DNA of 64,000 nucleotides from Planctomicrobium sp051465645 (lineage in GTDB: Bacteria; Planctomycetota; Planctomycetia; Planctomycetales; Planctomycetaceae), in contig NZ_CP195790.1 of the NCBI RefSeq assembly GCF_051465645.1, forward strand, positions 124,001-188,000. The letters are read 5' to 3'. Within the stretch, counting starts at the first letter, position 1; each line of letters begins with the position of its first letter. Under the pieces are notes generated by a model. That model did not search any database. It saw only the letters and a list, made by a program, of their open reading frames with translations, and was not told where the DNA came from. The position numbers and the translations under genes are program-made. Positions 47,135-55,925 of the stretch are shown here, one piece after another.

Positions 47135-48718
47135 ATGGACGGACAATTGGCCAGACAGGATCGGACCGTTTTTAAAAGTGATGCCTCCGTAACGGAGGTC
47201 AATAGTAGTGACGAGTTGAATCGCTTTTCCACTGACAAAGTCCGAGCAGATCTCAAGCGTCACTCGATCCGTGGGGGGCTAACCACCCTTGGTTCGCAGG
47301 GAATTCTCTTTTTACTGCAAGCGACGCAGATTGTCGTTCTCTCACGGCTGCTCTCACCGTCCGACTTCGGCCTATTTGCCATGGTCACTGCTGTCACCGG
47401 ATTCGCGATGACGTTTAAAGACGGCGGTCTCTCGATGGCCACAATTCAACGGGCGGAAATTACCCATGCTCAGATCTCATCGTTATTCTGGATCAACGTT
47501 CTGATCGGCCTATGCCTCGCTGCTATTGTGGCAAGTCTTGCTCCTGTGGTGGCATGGTTTTTTGGGGAGCCACGTCTTGTTGGACTGACGTTTGCGATCG
47601 CCTTCACATTTGTGCTGGCTGGAACCACAATACAGCATCAAGCTCTAATTCGCCGGGAAATGCGATTCGGAACATTGGCTGCCATTCAAGTGGTCTCTCT
47701 CACCTTGGCAGTCGTCGCCGCGATTGTTGCTGCTCGACTAGGAGCCGAATATTGGGCACTTGCAGTGATTCCCGTCGTCCAATCGCTCACGGAATCCATT
47801 ACGACCTGGATTTGCAGTGGATGGGTTCCGGGCCCTTTTCGACGGGGGACCGGCATTCGGTCTATGCTCACATTTGGCGGGAATCTTACACTCGCCTCTT
47901 CGATTAACTATATCGGCTCAAATTTCGACAAAGTTGTCGTCGGAGTAGTGTTGGGACCAACGTTACTTGGCCTTTACGAACGGGCATATCGCCTAGTCAC
48001 GCTTCCTCTGAGTCAAATTAACGGTCCCATTTCGGCTGTTGCTATTCCGTCCCTAAGCCGAATTGTCGAACAAACTGAACGCTATCGCGCAGCGTACCTT
48101 GAAACGATTCAAAAGATAATGGTAATCGTAGGAGTGGGCATTGCATTTGCAATCGCCTGTTCTGACTGGTTGGTCATTCTGACGCTCGGAAAGCAATGGG
48201 AGGAATCAGCGTCGATTTTCAGCATTATTGCAGTGGGGGCGCTGCTGCTGCCGGTTTGGAATTCAACAGGGTGGCTGTTCATCACGCAGGGAAGAATGAA
48301 GGAACATCTCGCTTTCCACCTCATTGATACTCCCCTCAAAATTGGCTTCACTCTCCTCGGAATCCAGTGGGGATTGGTCGGCGTATGTCTCTCTGTTGCG
48401 GTACGATACTATCTGACGATTCCAATTCTGTTTTGGTTCGTCGGGCGGCATGGACCTGTTCGTGCACGCGATTTTTATCGAGCGATGGCACTCCCCACGT
48501 GGGTCATTGCGTCAGTTCTAGCAACTGTTCACCTCTATCGATATTTTTTGCCACATCTAACTCCAGTCTCTTTTGCACTTCCAATGGGAATGGCCGTTTC
48601 GGTTGCTGCCGCAATCGGAAGTTTAATCGCACTTCCCTCCGGTCGGCGATTCCTGCGGAGCCTGCGACAAAACCTGAACGAAATCCTCGCCAGGAAAAAA
48701 AGTTCTATCCATGCCTGA
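47135..48718 (+). CDS. Polysaccharide/oligosaccharide flippase (Wzx/WzxC-like)
   Basis: 527 residues of the MATE-like polysaccharide transporter superfamily. The N-terminus of the membrane part, LTTLGSQGILFLLQATQIVVLSRLLSPSDFGLFAM, and AYRLVTLPLSQINGPISAVAIPSLSRI are typical of the WzxC group, which flips lipid-linked sugar units across the inner membrane. About 12-14 helices are expected. The N-terminal 45 residues before them are polar, and the ribosome site of this ATG is weak, so a later start is possible. It overlaps the next gene by 8 bp. Confidence 0.9.
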   Translation: MDGQLARQDRTVFKSDASVTEVNSSDELNRFSTDKVRADLKRHSIRGGLTTLGSQGILFLLQATQIVVLSRLLSPSDFGLFAMVTAVTGFAMTFKDGGLSMATIQRAEITHAQISSLFWINVLIGLCLAAIVASLAPVVAWFFGEPRLVGLTFAIAFTFVLAGTTIQHQALIRREMRFGTLAAIQVVSLTLAVVAAIVAARLGAEYWALAVIPVVQSLTESITTWICSGWVPGPFRRGTGIRSMLTFGGNLTLASSINYIGSNFDKVVVGVVLGPTLLGLYERAYRLVTLPLSQINGPISAVAIPSLSRIVEQTERYRAAYLETIQKIMVIVGVGIAFAIACSDWLVILTLGKQWEESASIFSIIAVGALLLPVWNSTGWLFITQGRMKEHLAFHLIDTPLKIGFTLLGIQWGLVGVCLSVAVRYYLTIPILFWFVGRHGPVRARDFYRAMALPTWVIASVLATVHLYRYFLPHLTPVSFALPMGMAVSVAAAIGSLIALPSGRRFLRSLRQNLNEILARKKSSIHA

Positions 48719-50537
48719 TTTTATTATCGTCGTTGATGACCCCAATCGCATCGACACTGCCCGAATTGAAAACGCATTACAGAACCGTCCAGGTGTTGAA
48801 GAACTCCCTGTTCGATCTTGGAAATTCCCTTGGGGGACAGTGAGCGTACAGCAATCTCGATGTTATGGCTATGAACCACTAGAACGACAGGGAGAACTTT
48901 ACTTCTCTGTTGGACGTCCGCGAGTTATGGGGTTGGAGCACGAGAAAAACGGCCCATCTGGGATGATGGAAGAGGTCTTGAAGCTGGCCAAGTCACCGGC
49001 ACAAGCCTCAGATTACCATAATCTGACTGGAGTTTTTGTTCTGGGAGCATGCTCACCCCGGGAGATCACTCTGTTCACTGATCGTATGGGCGTCTACCCG
49101 GTCTATCAGGCCCCCTCGAAGTCGGGGAATCAGCTCGTTTTGGGCACCCACCCGGAAATTGTGGCCGAGTTGTCAGGGCGCAAAAGCGATTTCGACGAGA
49201 TTTCTTTAGCTGAGATTCTAATCAAGAATACTGTGACGTTTCCGTTCACGACTAGAACAGGAATGGAAGAATTCTCACCCGGTTCAAAGATCCAAATTTT
49301 CAAGAACAATACAAATCAAACACAAATTCAAACGACCCAACTCTGGCTGCCGAGTGAACCAAAGCGTTGGCCATCTTTGCAAGAGTCCGTCGATCAACTC
49401 GAAAGTGCACTTCGGTTCGTCGGCGAGGACCTGACGCGAGGCTCTAAAAAAGTCGCCGCAACGCTCAGTGGTGGAGCGGATTCCCGTGTCGTACTGTCCT
49501 GTATTCCTGCTGACAAGAGGTCTGTGGCGATTACCTATGGAGACCACGTCAACTTTGAAAACGAGATCGCGAATTCAATTGCGACAGCTGTTGGAGTGGA
49601 TCATCGTCTCATCATTCGACAACCGGAAATGTATGCAGAAATCCCCGCATTAGAAGCCCGCCTGCTGGGATATGAACGAGGACCTGGACACTGTCATGGT
49701 TATGCCCTTAAATTGTCAAAAACGAAAGTTGACTTCGATCTTCTGCTTTGCGGTGATCGGGCTGACACGTTGGTTAAGGGGATTTATGTACCACGAAGAC
49801 TCTTTGGGTTCTATCACAATAAATTCAACCCCATTTGGTGCATCAAAAACTGGAATTCCCCGATTAATATGACCACTAAGGGGATTTCCGACGTCCAAAA
49901 ACTAATCCGCCCCGAAATTGTCGAAGCCATTCATCAACGAGTTCGTTCACATCTCCGGTTTCTGAAAACATTCCGGGCACGATCCGCCATTGAGTGGTTT
50001 AACTTTTATCCACTAAGTCGGCACGAGCACATTTCTTATGCGCATTCCTGCATGCGATTTTTTCCGCACGACGTTCCATTCATGCATGCAAGTGTGTTGG
50101 ATGTCGCTGCCTCAGCAGAGCCTCATCGCAAGTATTCTAGAGCTTTAACTGTGCGTGCGTTCAATAGGCTTGCGGGAAGTGTCAATAATATCATTGATGC
50201 AAACGATGGATTACCATCAAGCTCAAGTCCAATGCGAAAGCGAATCAGAAAATCCAGAAAGAGGCTAAGACAGTTATTCGGACGCCCAGAAAAGTCCGCT
50301 TCCAGCGTCCAGCCAGGAGCCTTCCCTTGGTTTACAAATGACTCTTGGGTTGATTTGCGCCTTCTCCAAAAGCATTCACCGATATGGCAGGATTACCGAA
50401 AATCCGGTCTGAATGACAATTCATTGGTGAGCCGTCTCTTCCGTTCCCCACCGTCGGAGTTGATTCAGAAATATGATGATGGGGCTCCTGAGTGGTTTCA
50501 ATTCAATTTGACTCATTTGTCAAATGTTAACCTCTAA
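48711..50537 (+). CDS. Asparagine synthase-like protein without N-terminal Cys
   Basis: 608 residues. The N-terminal Ntn-fold domain (LTGVFVLGACSPREITLFTDRMGVYPVYQA) lacks the Cys right after Met that class B glutaminases need. The synthetase domain has the ATP pyrophosphatase loop LSGGADSRVVLS (Ser253-Ser258). It can probably activate a carboxylate with ATP but not use glutamine directly. The start overlaps the flippase stop (8 bp), so the pair is co-translated. Such proteins occur in surface polysaccharide loci, where an amide or amine may be added to sugars; that role is inferred. Terminator-like GC/U stretch at 50538-50580 is weak. Confidence 0.85.
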   Translation: MPDFIIVVDDPNRIDTARIENALQNRPGVEELPVRSWKFPWGTVSVQQSRCYGYEPLERQGELYFSVGRPRVMGLEHEKNGPSGMMEEVLKLAKSPAQASDYHNLTGVFVLGACSPREITLFTDRMGVYPVYQAPSKSGNQLVLGTHPEIVAELSGRKSDFDEISLAEILIKNTVTFPFTTRTGMEEFSPGSKIQIFKNNTNQTQIQTTQLWLPSEPKRWPSLQESVDQLESALRFVGEDLTRGSKKVAATLSGGADSRVVLSCIPADKRSVAITYGDHVNFENEIANSIATAVGVDHRLIIRQPEMYAEIPALEARLLGYERGPGHCHGYALKLSKTKVDFDLLLCGDRADTLVKGIYVPRRLFGFYHNKFNPIWCIKNWNSPINMTTKGISDVQKLIRPEIVEAIHQRVRSHLRFLKTFRARSAIEWFNFYPLSRHEHISYAHSCMRFFPHDVPFMHASVLDVAASAEPHRKYSRALTVRAFNRLAGSVNNIIDANDGLPSSSSPMRKRIRKSRKRLRQLFGRPEKSASSVQPGAFPWFTNDSWVDLRLLQKHSPIWQDYRKSGLNDNSLVSRLFRSPPSELIQKYDDGAPEWFQFNLTHLSNVNL

Positions 50538-50723
50538 AGCCTGTTATGGACTACACTACCATGAAATGCGGGCTTTTTCGTGATTTTGATATCTGATGCC
50601 ATCGTTTCGCTGCCGTTGGTGGGCCGCTTGTCGGTATGCATAGTCACAGAACCGCCATCAAACCCTCAGGAAACGCGTTTTCGCAGCACAACCCCGAGCC
50701 TCGGCGTTAGAAGTGGGGAAGAG

Positions 50724-51017
50724 TTATGGTTCGCCGGGAATTCTGGCAACCTTACCGGAACCGTACCAGCTCACATCATCTCTGAGGAATAGTGAAGCAA
50801 TTAAGCCAACGGAGCGTTGTCCATACTGAAATTGGACAACAGCGTTGCCTCCCTGCATTCTTGCTTTCGAAGCCATTAGATTTTTGACATCAGTGAGATT
50901 CTTGAGTTGTGCCGATGTAATTATCCCATCGATTCGGACTTCAATTGAGCCAATGATATCACAATTGGAAGGCATCCCCTCGATGAAGCGCACTCCATCT
51001 GCGACTGTCTCATACAT
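50724..51017 (-). CDS. Small YbjQ-like protein
   Basis: 97 residues. The core (DIIGSIEVRIDGIITSAQLK, NLMASKARMQGGNAVVQFQY) resembles the YbjQ/UPF0145-type fold, with a conserved Gly-Asn-Ala-Val strand, but it is diverged. Its ATG overlaps the stop of the DUF4177-like gene by 8 bp, so the two form an operon. No signal peptide; cytoplasmic. Function unknown. Confidence 0.7.
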   Translation of the reverse strand: MYETVADGVRFIEGMPSNCDIIGSIEVRIDGIITSAQLKNLTDVKNLMASKARMQGGNAVVQFQYGQRSVGLIASLFLRDDVSWYGSGKVARIPGEP

Positions 51018-51207
51018 GCTCTCTCTCCAGTACGATGACCATTTCGTCTCGGCTTCCTCCGAATGAAGGAATCGAGGCTGTTGCCATCCCTTTAACTCTC
51101 CAACCCTGTTCGGCGTAAGCGTTGAGGGCTTTTTCCAGAGCCTCTGGATCGAACTTCCCAGAAAACCATTTGTCTTTCTGTGTCAGTACTTTGTATTGAA
51201 CTTGCAT
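51010..51207 (-). CDS. DUF4177-family small protein
   Basis: 65 residues from the ATG at 51207: MQVQYKVLTQKDKWFSGKFD, then LEKALNAYAEQGWRVKGMAT and DEMVIVLERE at the end. The YKVL...LE..LN..A.QGW.V pattern is the DUF4177 signature, a small alpha/beta protein of unknown role. The in-frame ATG at 51249 adds 14 residues without family similarity. Translationally coupled to the YbjQ-like gene. Confidence 0.85.
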   Translation of the reverse strand: MQVQYKVLTQKDKWFSGKFDPEALEKALNAYAEQGWRVKGMATASIPSFGGSRDEMVIVLEREHV

Positions 51208-51393
51208 TCTTGAACTCACGCTGATCAGTGGATTTGATGAAACTGTCACTTCTGACGTATTTAATTTGATTGATTATCCTGTGCTCAGGTTTGCTTGCAA
51301 CCAATCGGATGGGATGTATGTCTTTGTTAGATGCTTATTCCCTATTGAAAGCTAAGCGTGATTTAAAAGGCGTTGGCACAGAGTGGGCATGAA

Positions 51394-51427
51394 AAAACGA
51401 GAGTGACTTTGGGGTCACTCTCGTTTT
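51394..51427. terminator. Intrinsic terminator downstream of alkaline phosphatase
   Basis: AAAACGAGAGTGAC and GTCACTCTCGTTTT pair perfectly with a TTTGGG-type loop, with U-runs on both strands. It lies between the minus-strand phosphatase (stop at 51492) and the start of the DUF4177 gene. Confidence 0.9.
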
Positions 51428-51491
51428 GATTTTCTTAAGGGACGGTCAGGTGTGATGGTTGGTCACCCTGACGGGCTGGTCTGGCAAGTTT

Positions 51492-53141
51492 CTATTCTGC
51501 TGCTGACTTTTCGGTAGGCTTTCGGATGAGCACCTGAGGGTCGACCATATGCAGGTAGTGACCGTGGTCGGCTGTTACGATCATGACGGTCTCGTCCCAA
51601 TTGCTGTGCTTCTCGACCCAGTCTGTGACGGCCTTGACTGCGTTGTCTCCACTGATCACGGCTCCGATGGAGTTGTCGATGTTGTTGTCGTGGTTCGCCC
51701 AGTCAACATCACCAGCTTCGACCATCAACCAGAATGGGCCGTTATCTGTGTTCAGATAGTTCAGAGCCACGTCTGCCATCTGGGCGAGTGTCGGGTTCTC
51801 TTTAACATCTGCTTCGGTGTACTTCTCGGCCTTCTTGTTGCGACCGATTGCTGGATCAAACTTCCCATCTGCCGTTCGGAATGGAAGATGTCCGTTTGAA
51901 ACGCCGTAGTACCCGAAGAACCGCTTTCCAGTTGCGGCAGCATCCTGTGCCTTGGATTGCATCTCTTCAGCTCCTACGACTCCTTCTGAGCGTTGAGCGA
52001 TCACGTATCGTCCGCCATTTCGCACGTCGGATTTCTGAAGGTCTTCGTCTGTGAGATAGGCATTTCCAGGAACGAAGTTCTCTCCCTGTTTTGCATCCTT
52101 TGGCCGAGAGACCCCGTGTCCACATCCGATCAGCAGATCGACGCCGGGCAGCGGATTTTCTGGATGACTGGATGATGGGAGTCCTAGCAGATCGCGGGTG
52201 ATGTCCTGATAATCGTCACGATGGACGTTATGGGCGTATGCTGCTCCCGGTGTGGCGTGGCTGATGGGGACACTTGTTACAACCCCGACCTTGTACCCTT
52301 GACGTTGAGCCAGATGAGCGATCGCATCGGCCTGACTTCCGTGAACGCCCACATTGATTGAAGCGTTATAGGTCTTGATGCCTGCAGTCATGCTGCTGGC
52401 TGAGCTGGCGGAATCTGTATACGCCTGCTTCAGACCGGGGAGAGCTGATTTCCCGATCAGATACGGAAGGTCGGTCGAAACGGACCATGGATAGATTCCG
52501 GCGACTTCGTATGCATATCCCCCGCGCATGGAAGTGTCGACCTTCAAGACTTTCTGCTTGTTGATGTCGAGATCGGCGTCGTCGCACCAAGGGGTAGTGA
52601 CCATCCACCCGAACTCAGTGGTTCCCTTTGCGGTGTAGTCCTGCATGTGCAGTCCTGTTCCGCGACCGGTTTTGTAGGCGACTGCATTGTTTTTGTAAGT
52701 CGCAGCATTCCAGGTCGTTGTCCAGTCCATGCCGTCAAAGACAACGAGAATGATATGCTTCTTTCCAGCGGCCAGCGCGGCCTTCTGGATATCAAAGATG
52801 TTGGTCTGATCGAAGTATGGCGCTTCCGGATTCAGAGTCCCATTAGGAACATGATCAAAGAGGCCCTTCAACTTCTCTTCTGAAGCGAACGGGCTGTTCT
52901 TTCCCTGATACGACTTCAAGTTGATCCCCTGCCCTGCCTTCGCGGTTCCAAATGTATAAACCGGAATCAGGCGATTGGAGTGACTTCCCCAACCCATGTA
53001 GTTCGTAGCGTCTGGGCCCCAGAATCCCCAGGGGGCGGACTTGGATTCAATTGCTTCTGTTTGCAGGTCGCGGATGTTGTCAGCCATGGCTGGACTGGCG
53101 AGTGCCAAGAGTACCAGCATACTTCGACCGAACTTTGTCAT
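51492..53141 (-). CDS. Secreted alkaline phosphatase (PhoA superfamily)
   Basis: 549 residues with a signal peptide (MTKFGRSMLVLLALASPAMA). It releases phosphate from organic esters in the periplasm. Visible metal and catalytic sites: Asp136 in VVFDGMDW, the nucleophile Ser244 in YTDSASSASSMTAG, SHATPGAAYAHNVHRDDY, MVEAGDVDWANHDNNID and VTADHGHYLHM. Long inserts distinguish it from E. coli PhoA (about 470 residues). No Pho box was recognised upstream. It is transcribed alone. Confidence 0.94.
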   Translation of the reverse strand: MTKFGRSMLVLLALASPAMADNIRDLQTEAIESKSAPWGFWGPDATNYMGWGSHSNRLIPVYTFGTAKAGQGINLKSYQGKNSPFASEEKLKGLFDHVPNGTLNPEAPYFDQTNIFDIQKAALAAGKKHIILVVFDGMDWTTTWNAATYKNNAVAYKTGRGTGLHMQDYTAKGTTEFGWMVTTPWCDDADLDINKQKVLKVDTSMRGGYAYEVAGIYPWSVSTDLPYLIGKSALPGLKQAYTDSASSASSMTAGIKTYNASINVGVHGSQADAIAHLAQRQGYKVGVVTSVPISHATPGAAYAHNVHRDDYQDITRDLLGLPSSSHPENPLPGVDLLIGCGHGVSRPKDAKQGENFVPGNAYLTDEDLQKSDVRNGGRYVIAQRSEGVVGAEEMQSKAQDAAATGKRFFGYYGVSNGHLPFRTADGKFDPAIGRNKKAEKYTEADVKENPTLAQMADVALNYLNTDNGPFWLMVEAGDVDWANHDNNIDNSIGAVISGDNAVKAVTDWVEKHSNWDETVMIVTADHGHYLHMVDPQVLIRKPTEKSAAE

Positions 53142-53577
53142 TGCTTACCCTCGGGAAGTAAGAGATTGAATTGAAATCAGTTGGGCAGGAACAGGAACTC
53201 GAGGGCTGACAGGTTCAATGTGTGAAAACATTTTCAGCCTGCACTCGATTGGTTCCATCAGCCGCATTCCGGAATGGTGCTCCTTTTAGAAGTGGAGACA
53301 CCAAAACCATGAGTCAGGGGACGAAAAGGGATCTATTTCGCGGTCGATACCAATGTACTCAAACGCGCCAGTTTCAGCATGGCTACGTTGAGAGTTTAAC
53401 AGAAATCTCACATTGGCGGGTGGCTTGACGACGTATAAATCTGACTGGAGAAACTAAGAATGGATCCATCACGGGAGATGATTTCTGATGACCGGCCACC
53501 CATTCGGCGGGGGAGCTGAGTGGTTCTCAGAGAAGTCGACTGCGTGACGCTGTGAGAACTCAGGGAGGATCCAACAC
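53142..53577. other. Intergenic region, nothing identified
   Basis: Lies between the start of the minus-strand phosphatase gene and the terminator of the CAP-domain gene. It should hold the phosphatase promoter. No open frame is credible. Confidence 0.35.
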
Positions 53578-53617
53578 AAAGAGAGTTGTGCGATTGAGGT
53601 GTCGCACAACTCTCTTT
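53578..53617 (-). terminator. Terminator of the CAP-domain gene
   Basis: AAAGAGAGTTGTGCGA and TCGCACAACTCTCTTT pair perfectly. It lies 31 bp past the stop of the minus-strand gene at 53648. The U-run is interrupted (TTTGTGTT). Confidence 0.8.
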
Positions 53618-53647
53618 AGTAGAGAAATCAAATTTCGAGCGAATCAA

Positions 53648-54046
53648 TTAGCGGTAGACGCCTGCATAGTACATGCGACCGCTGGCACTTCGTGCTGAAC
53701 CAAAACCGCAAGATCCATTCCGTCCTAGAACCCAGACGCGATGGCCTGAGGAGTTGATCCATCCTTGGATACAGGAAGCTGCGTTCGGATAGCCAACCGC
53801 AACAACTTGCTCGCCCCCACCGTGGTACATGACATCCCGTGCTGCCATGTTTTGAGCCCAACGCTGAGCGACGTTGCACAGATTCTCGTCCAGCCGCTGG
53901 GCTGGCAGACCGTGTCGAGCACGTTGCTGGCTGGCAGCGCTGTGCATCGACTGGATCATTGAGTTCTGGGACAACGGCTGCGCAGGTGTTGCAGCCAAAA
54001 ACATCATGGTGCAGCAAAGGAGTGCGAGCATTCGGAGATTTAACAT
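53648..54046 (-). CDS. Small secreted CAP-domain (SCP/PR-1) protein
   Basis: 132 residues. A signal peptide (LALLCCTMMFLAATPAQP) is followed by a compact CAP fold: SQQRARHGLPAQRLDENLCNVAQRWAQNMAARD, the His in MYHGGGEQV, and the signature CIQGWINSSGHRVWVLG. CAP proteins are extracellular, bind sterols or peptides or act as proteases; the conserved His and Glu of the cavity are present. Short for the family. Exported location is clear, function open. Confidence 0.85.
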   Translation of the reverse strand: MLNLRMLALLCCTMMFLAATPAQPLSQNSMIQSMHSAASQQRARHGLPAQRLDENLCNVAQRWAQNMAARDVMYHGGGEQVVAVGYPNAASCIQGWINSSGHRVWVLGRNGSCGFGSARSASGRMYYAGVYR

Positions 54047-54948
54047 ACGACTTCAATCCTTTCAGGGAAGAATGCCAGCTCTTGTTCCAAACCGAAAGCA
54101 ACACGCTCTCGCGAACCGGCGTTCATCGTCTGGCGCCCATGATGGGGCCAGAGGTTGCCTGAGCACTCGAATTATTCGTGTGTTCATTGACTACCTGAGA
54201 GAGAATGTTGGCGTTAATCCGCCGCGCGTTCAATCCCGAAATCGGCCATTCTTGCCGACTTAACAGAACCACCAAAATGCCCCATTTGCAAGGTTGACAG
54301 CCAGTTTTAGGTTTACTAGTTGGTCGTAGTTGCCCATTTTGATGCGTTCGTCTGGTGATGTTGGTCGTATGGACTGTATTGGACACCTTATGACATTCAG
54401 GTGAGATGTAGTGAATGTGCAGCTGCGAATAGGGGCCAGTTCCCATTCGCACTATCCAGAAATCACGTTGTTGGATGACCCGAATGCTTAACCGGGAACT
54501 GCAGCTTGATCATCCCTTTCAGACTGCTTGGGAGGATCAGATTTCTCAGCAAATTTCGCGCAGACATCGAAGAGGGATGGGTCGGTTATCTGCGGCCATT
54601 CTGACTTCCATGAATCAGCCGCAACCCGATTGCGGATGGGGTCTGAACTTCAGGTCGGACACAGTGCAAACCTGTCGTCCTTTCAACCCGATCTGCCGAT
54701 TAACGGGCCTGTTGAGTTTGCGAGATGCGAGTGTATGGACACCGTGCAGCGATATCGGTCCAAGTCACTCAGACACACTGAATTCGTAGTCGCTTTGAAC
54801 GTGTGCTTTGAGCAGCATCGCAGGTCGGCATGGGGGACTTGAGTTGCGTCGCAGGGAAGAAGGATGCAACTCAGTGAGTGAGGTTCTGCGTGCAATTTTG
54901 CTGCATTTGCGACCGTCAGCTGGTTCGATTCAGCGAGAGAATAAAGGG
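54047..54948. other. Long intergenic region, nothing identified
   Basis: About 900 bp. Open frames on both strands (54123-54452 minus, 54475-54789 plus, 54528-54842 plus) overlap in different frames and show no ribosome site or motif. No repeat or RNA fold recognised. Confidence 0.4.
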
Positions 54949-55908
54949 TTATGGGTTGGCTGCGGCGCGAATTAACTTGGTCACGTAGTCGCGTACTCCC
55001 ACCGAATCGATTCCACAAAGAACATCGATATTCGGCTGATGGCGTCCCAATCCGCGACGATCAAACACGGTCATCCCCCGTGTCAGTTCGCCTGAGACTT
55101 CGACGTCGAGTTGAAGCGACTGACGTTCGAAAAGTTCAGGATGAACAAGTGTGACGAATGCGGCAATTTCCGGAAGCAGGAGTCCTTCGCGGCCCAACTG
55201 AATCCGGCTCTCGCGTAACGCGTACGGAAGTGACTTTGAAAGGAACTGACCAAGCCGAGAGAACTGGTCAACTTCAAGGGCATCGTACTGGTCGAACGTC
55301 AGCCCAAAGTGTGAGCAAATATCGAGAGGAGCAAGGATTTTTGTGGCGGGCGATTTGAGGATTAAACGAGCCGATTCCGGGTCTGCATAGATGTTAAATT
55401 CTGCTGCCGGAGTGACGTTTCCCTGCCCCTTTAATGAGCCGCCGAAACTGACGAGTAACTCCAGCTGCTGCAGGAATTCGGGGTGACGTTCCATGGCGAG
55501 TGCCACATTTGTCAACGGACCTAGGGTGAGAAGTGTGACCTCGCCGGGGTACTCCCGGACAATATCGACCAAAAGTTTTGTCGAATCGATCGGCGCATGC
55601 GGCAGCGCTTCGATGATTTCGCAATCTCCGAGCCCGTGAAAACCGTCGTGCAAGAGGATTCCGGTCCGCTCAGGGCGATCCGGCAACGCGATTCGCGGGG
55701 AGGTGCACCAACCCAGCCGTGGCCAGCGTGGCGGATCGATCAGTGAGATGATTGTTTGCAGGTTGCGGTAAGCTTGCTCTCCGGAGACCGTTCCGCCGGT
55801 GGATGTCACCGCAATCACGTCAAGTGTTGGGTCAAAGAGTGCAAGAGCAATTGCAATCGCGTCACCGATTCCCGGATCAGCGTCAATGATTACCTTTTTT
55901 CCTGACAT
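54949..55908 (-). CDS. Inosine/uridine-preferring nucleoside hydrolase
   Basis: 319 residues. It cleaves nucleosides to base and ribose. The N-terminal calcium/ribose site reads IIDADPGIGDAIA, where the family normally has DTDPGIDD: Asp9, Asp11 and Asp16 are kept but position 15 is Gly. Other family blocks are LLTLGPLTNVALAM, FGGSLKGQGNVTPAAEFNIYADPE and the metal Asp region PNIDVLCGIDS. The missing Asp contacts ribose in the known enzymes, so activity or substrate may differ. An AGGAGG site precedes the ATG; the upstream oxidoreductase gene ends 17 bp away, so they form an operon. Confidence 0.9.
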   Translation of the reverse strand: MSGKKVIIDADPGIGDAIAIALALFDPTLDVIAVTSTGGTVSGEQAYRNLQTIISLIDPPRWPRLGWCTSPRIALPDRPERTGILLHDGFHGLGDCEIIEALPHAPIDSTKLLVDIVREYPGEVTLLTLGPLTNVALAMERHPEFLQQLELLVSFGGSLKGQGNVTPAAEFNIYADPESARLILKSPATKILAPLDICSHFGLTFDQYDALEVDQFSRLGQFLSKSLPYALRESRIQLGREGLLLPEIAAFVTLVHPELFERQSLQLDVEVSGELTRGMTVFDRRGLGRHQPNIDVLCGIDSVGVRDYVTKLIRAAANP

Positions 55909-55925
55909 GCCCCCTCCTGATGAGG

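Noticed and set aside
54123..54842. Several 100-codon frames in the long gap
   Set aside because: Mutually overlapping, no motifs, no start signals.
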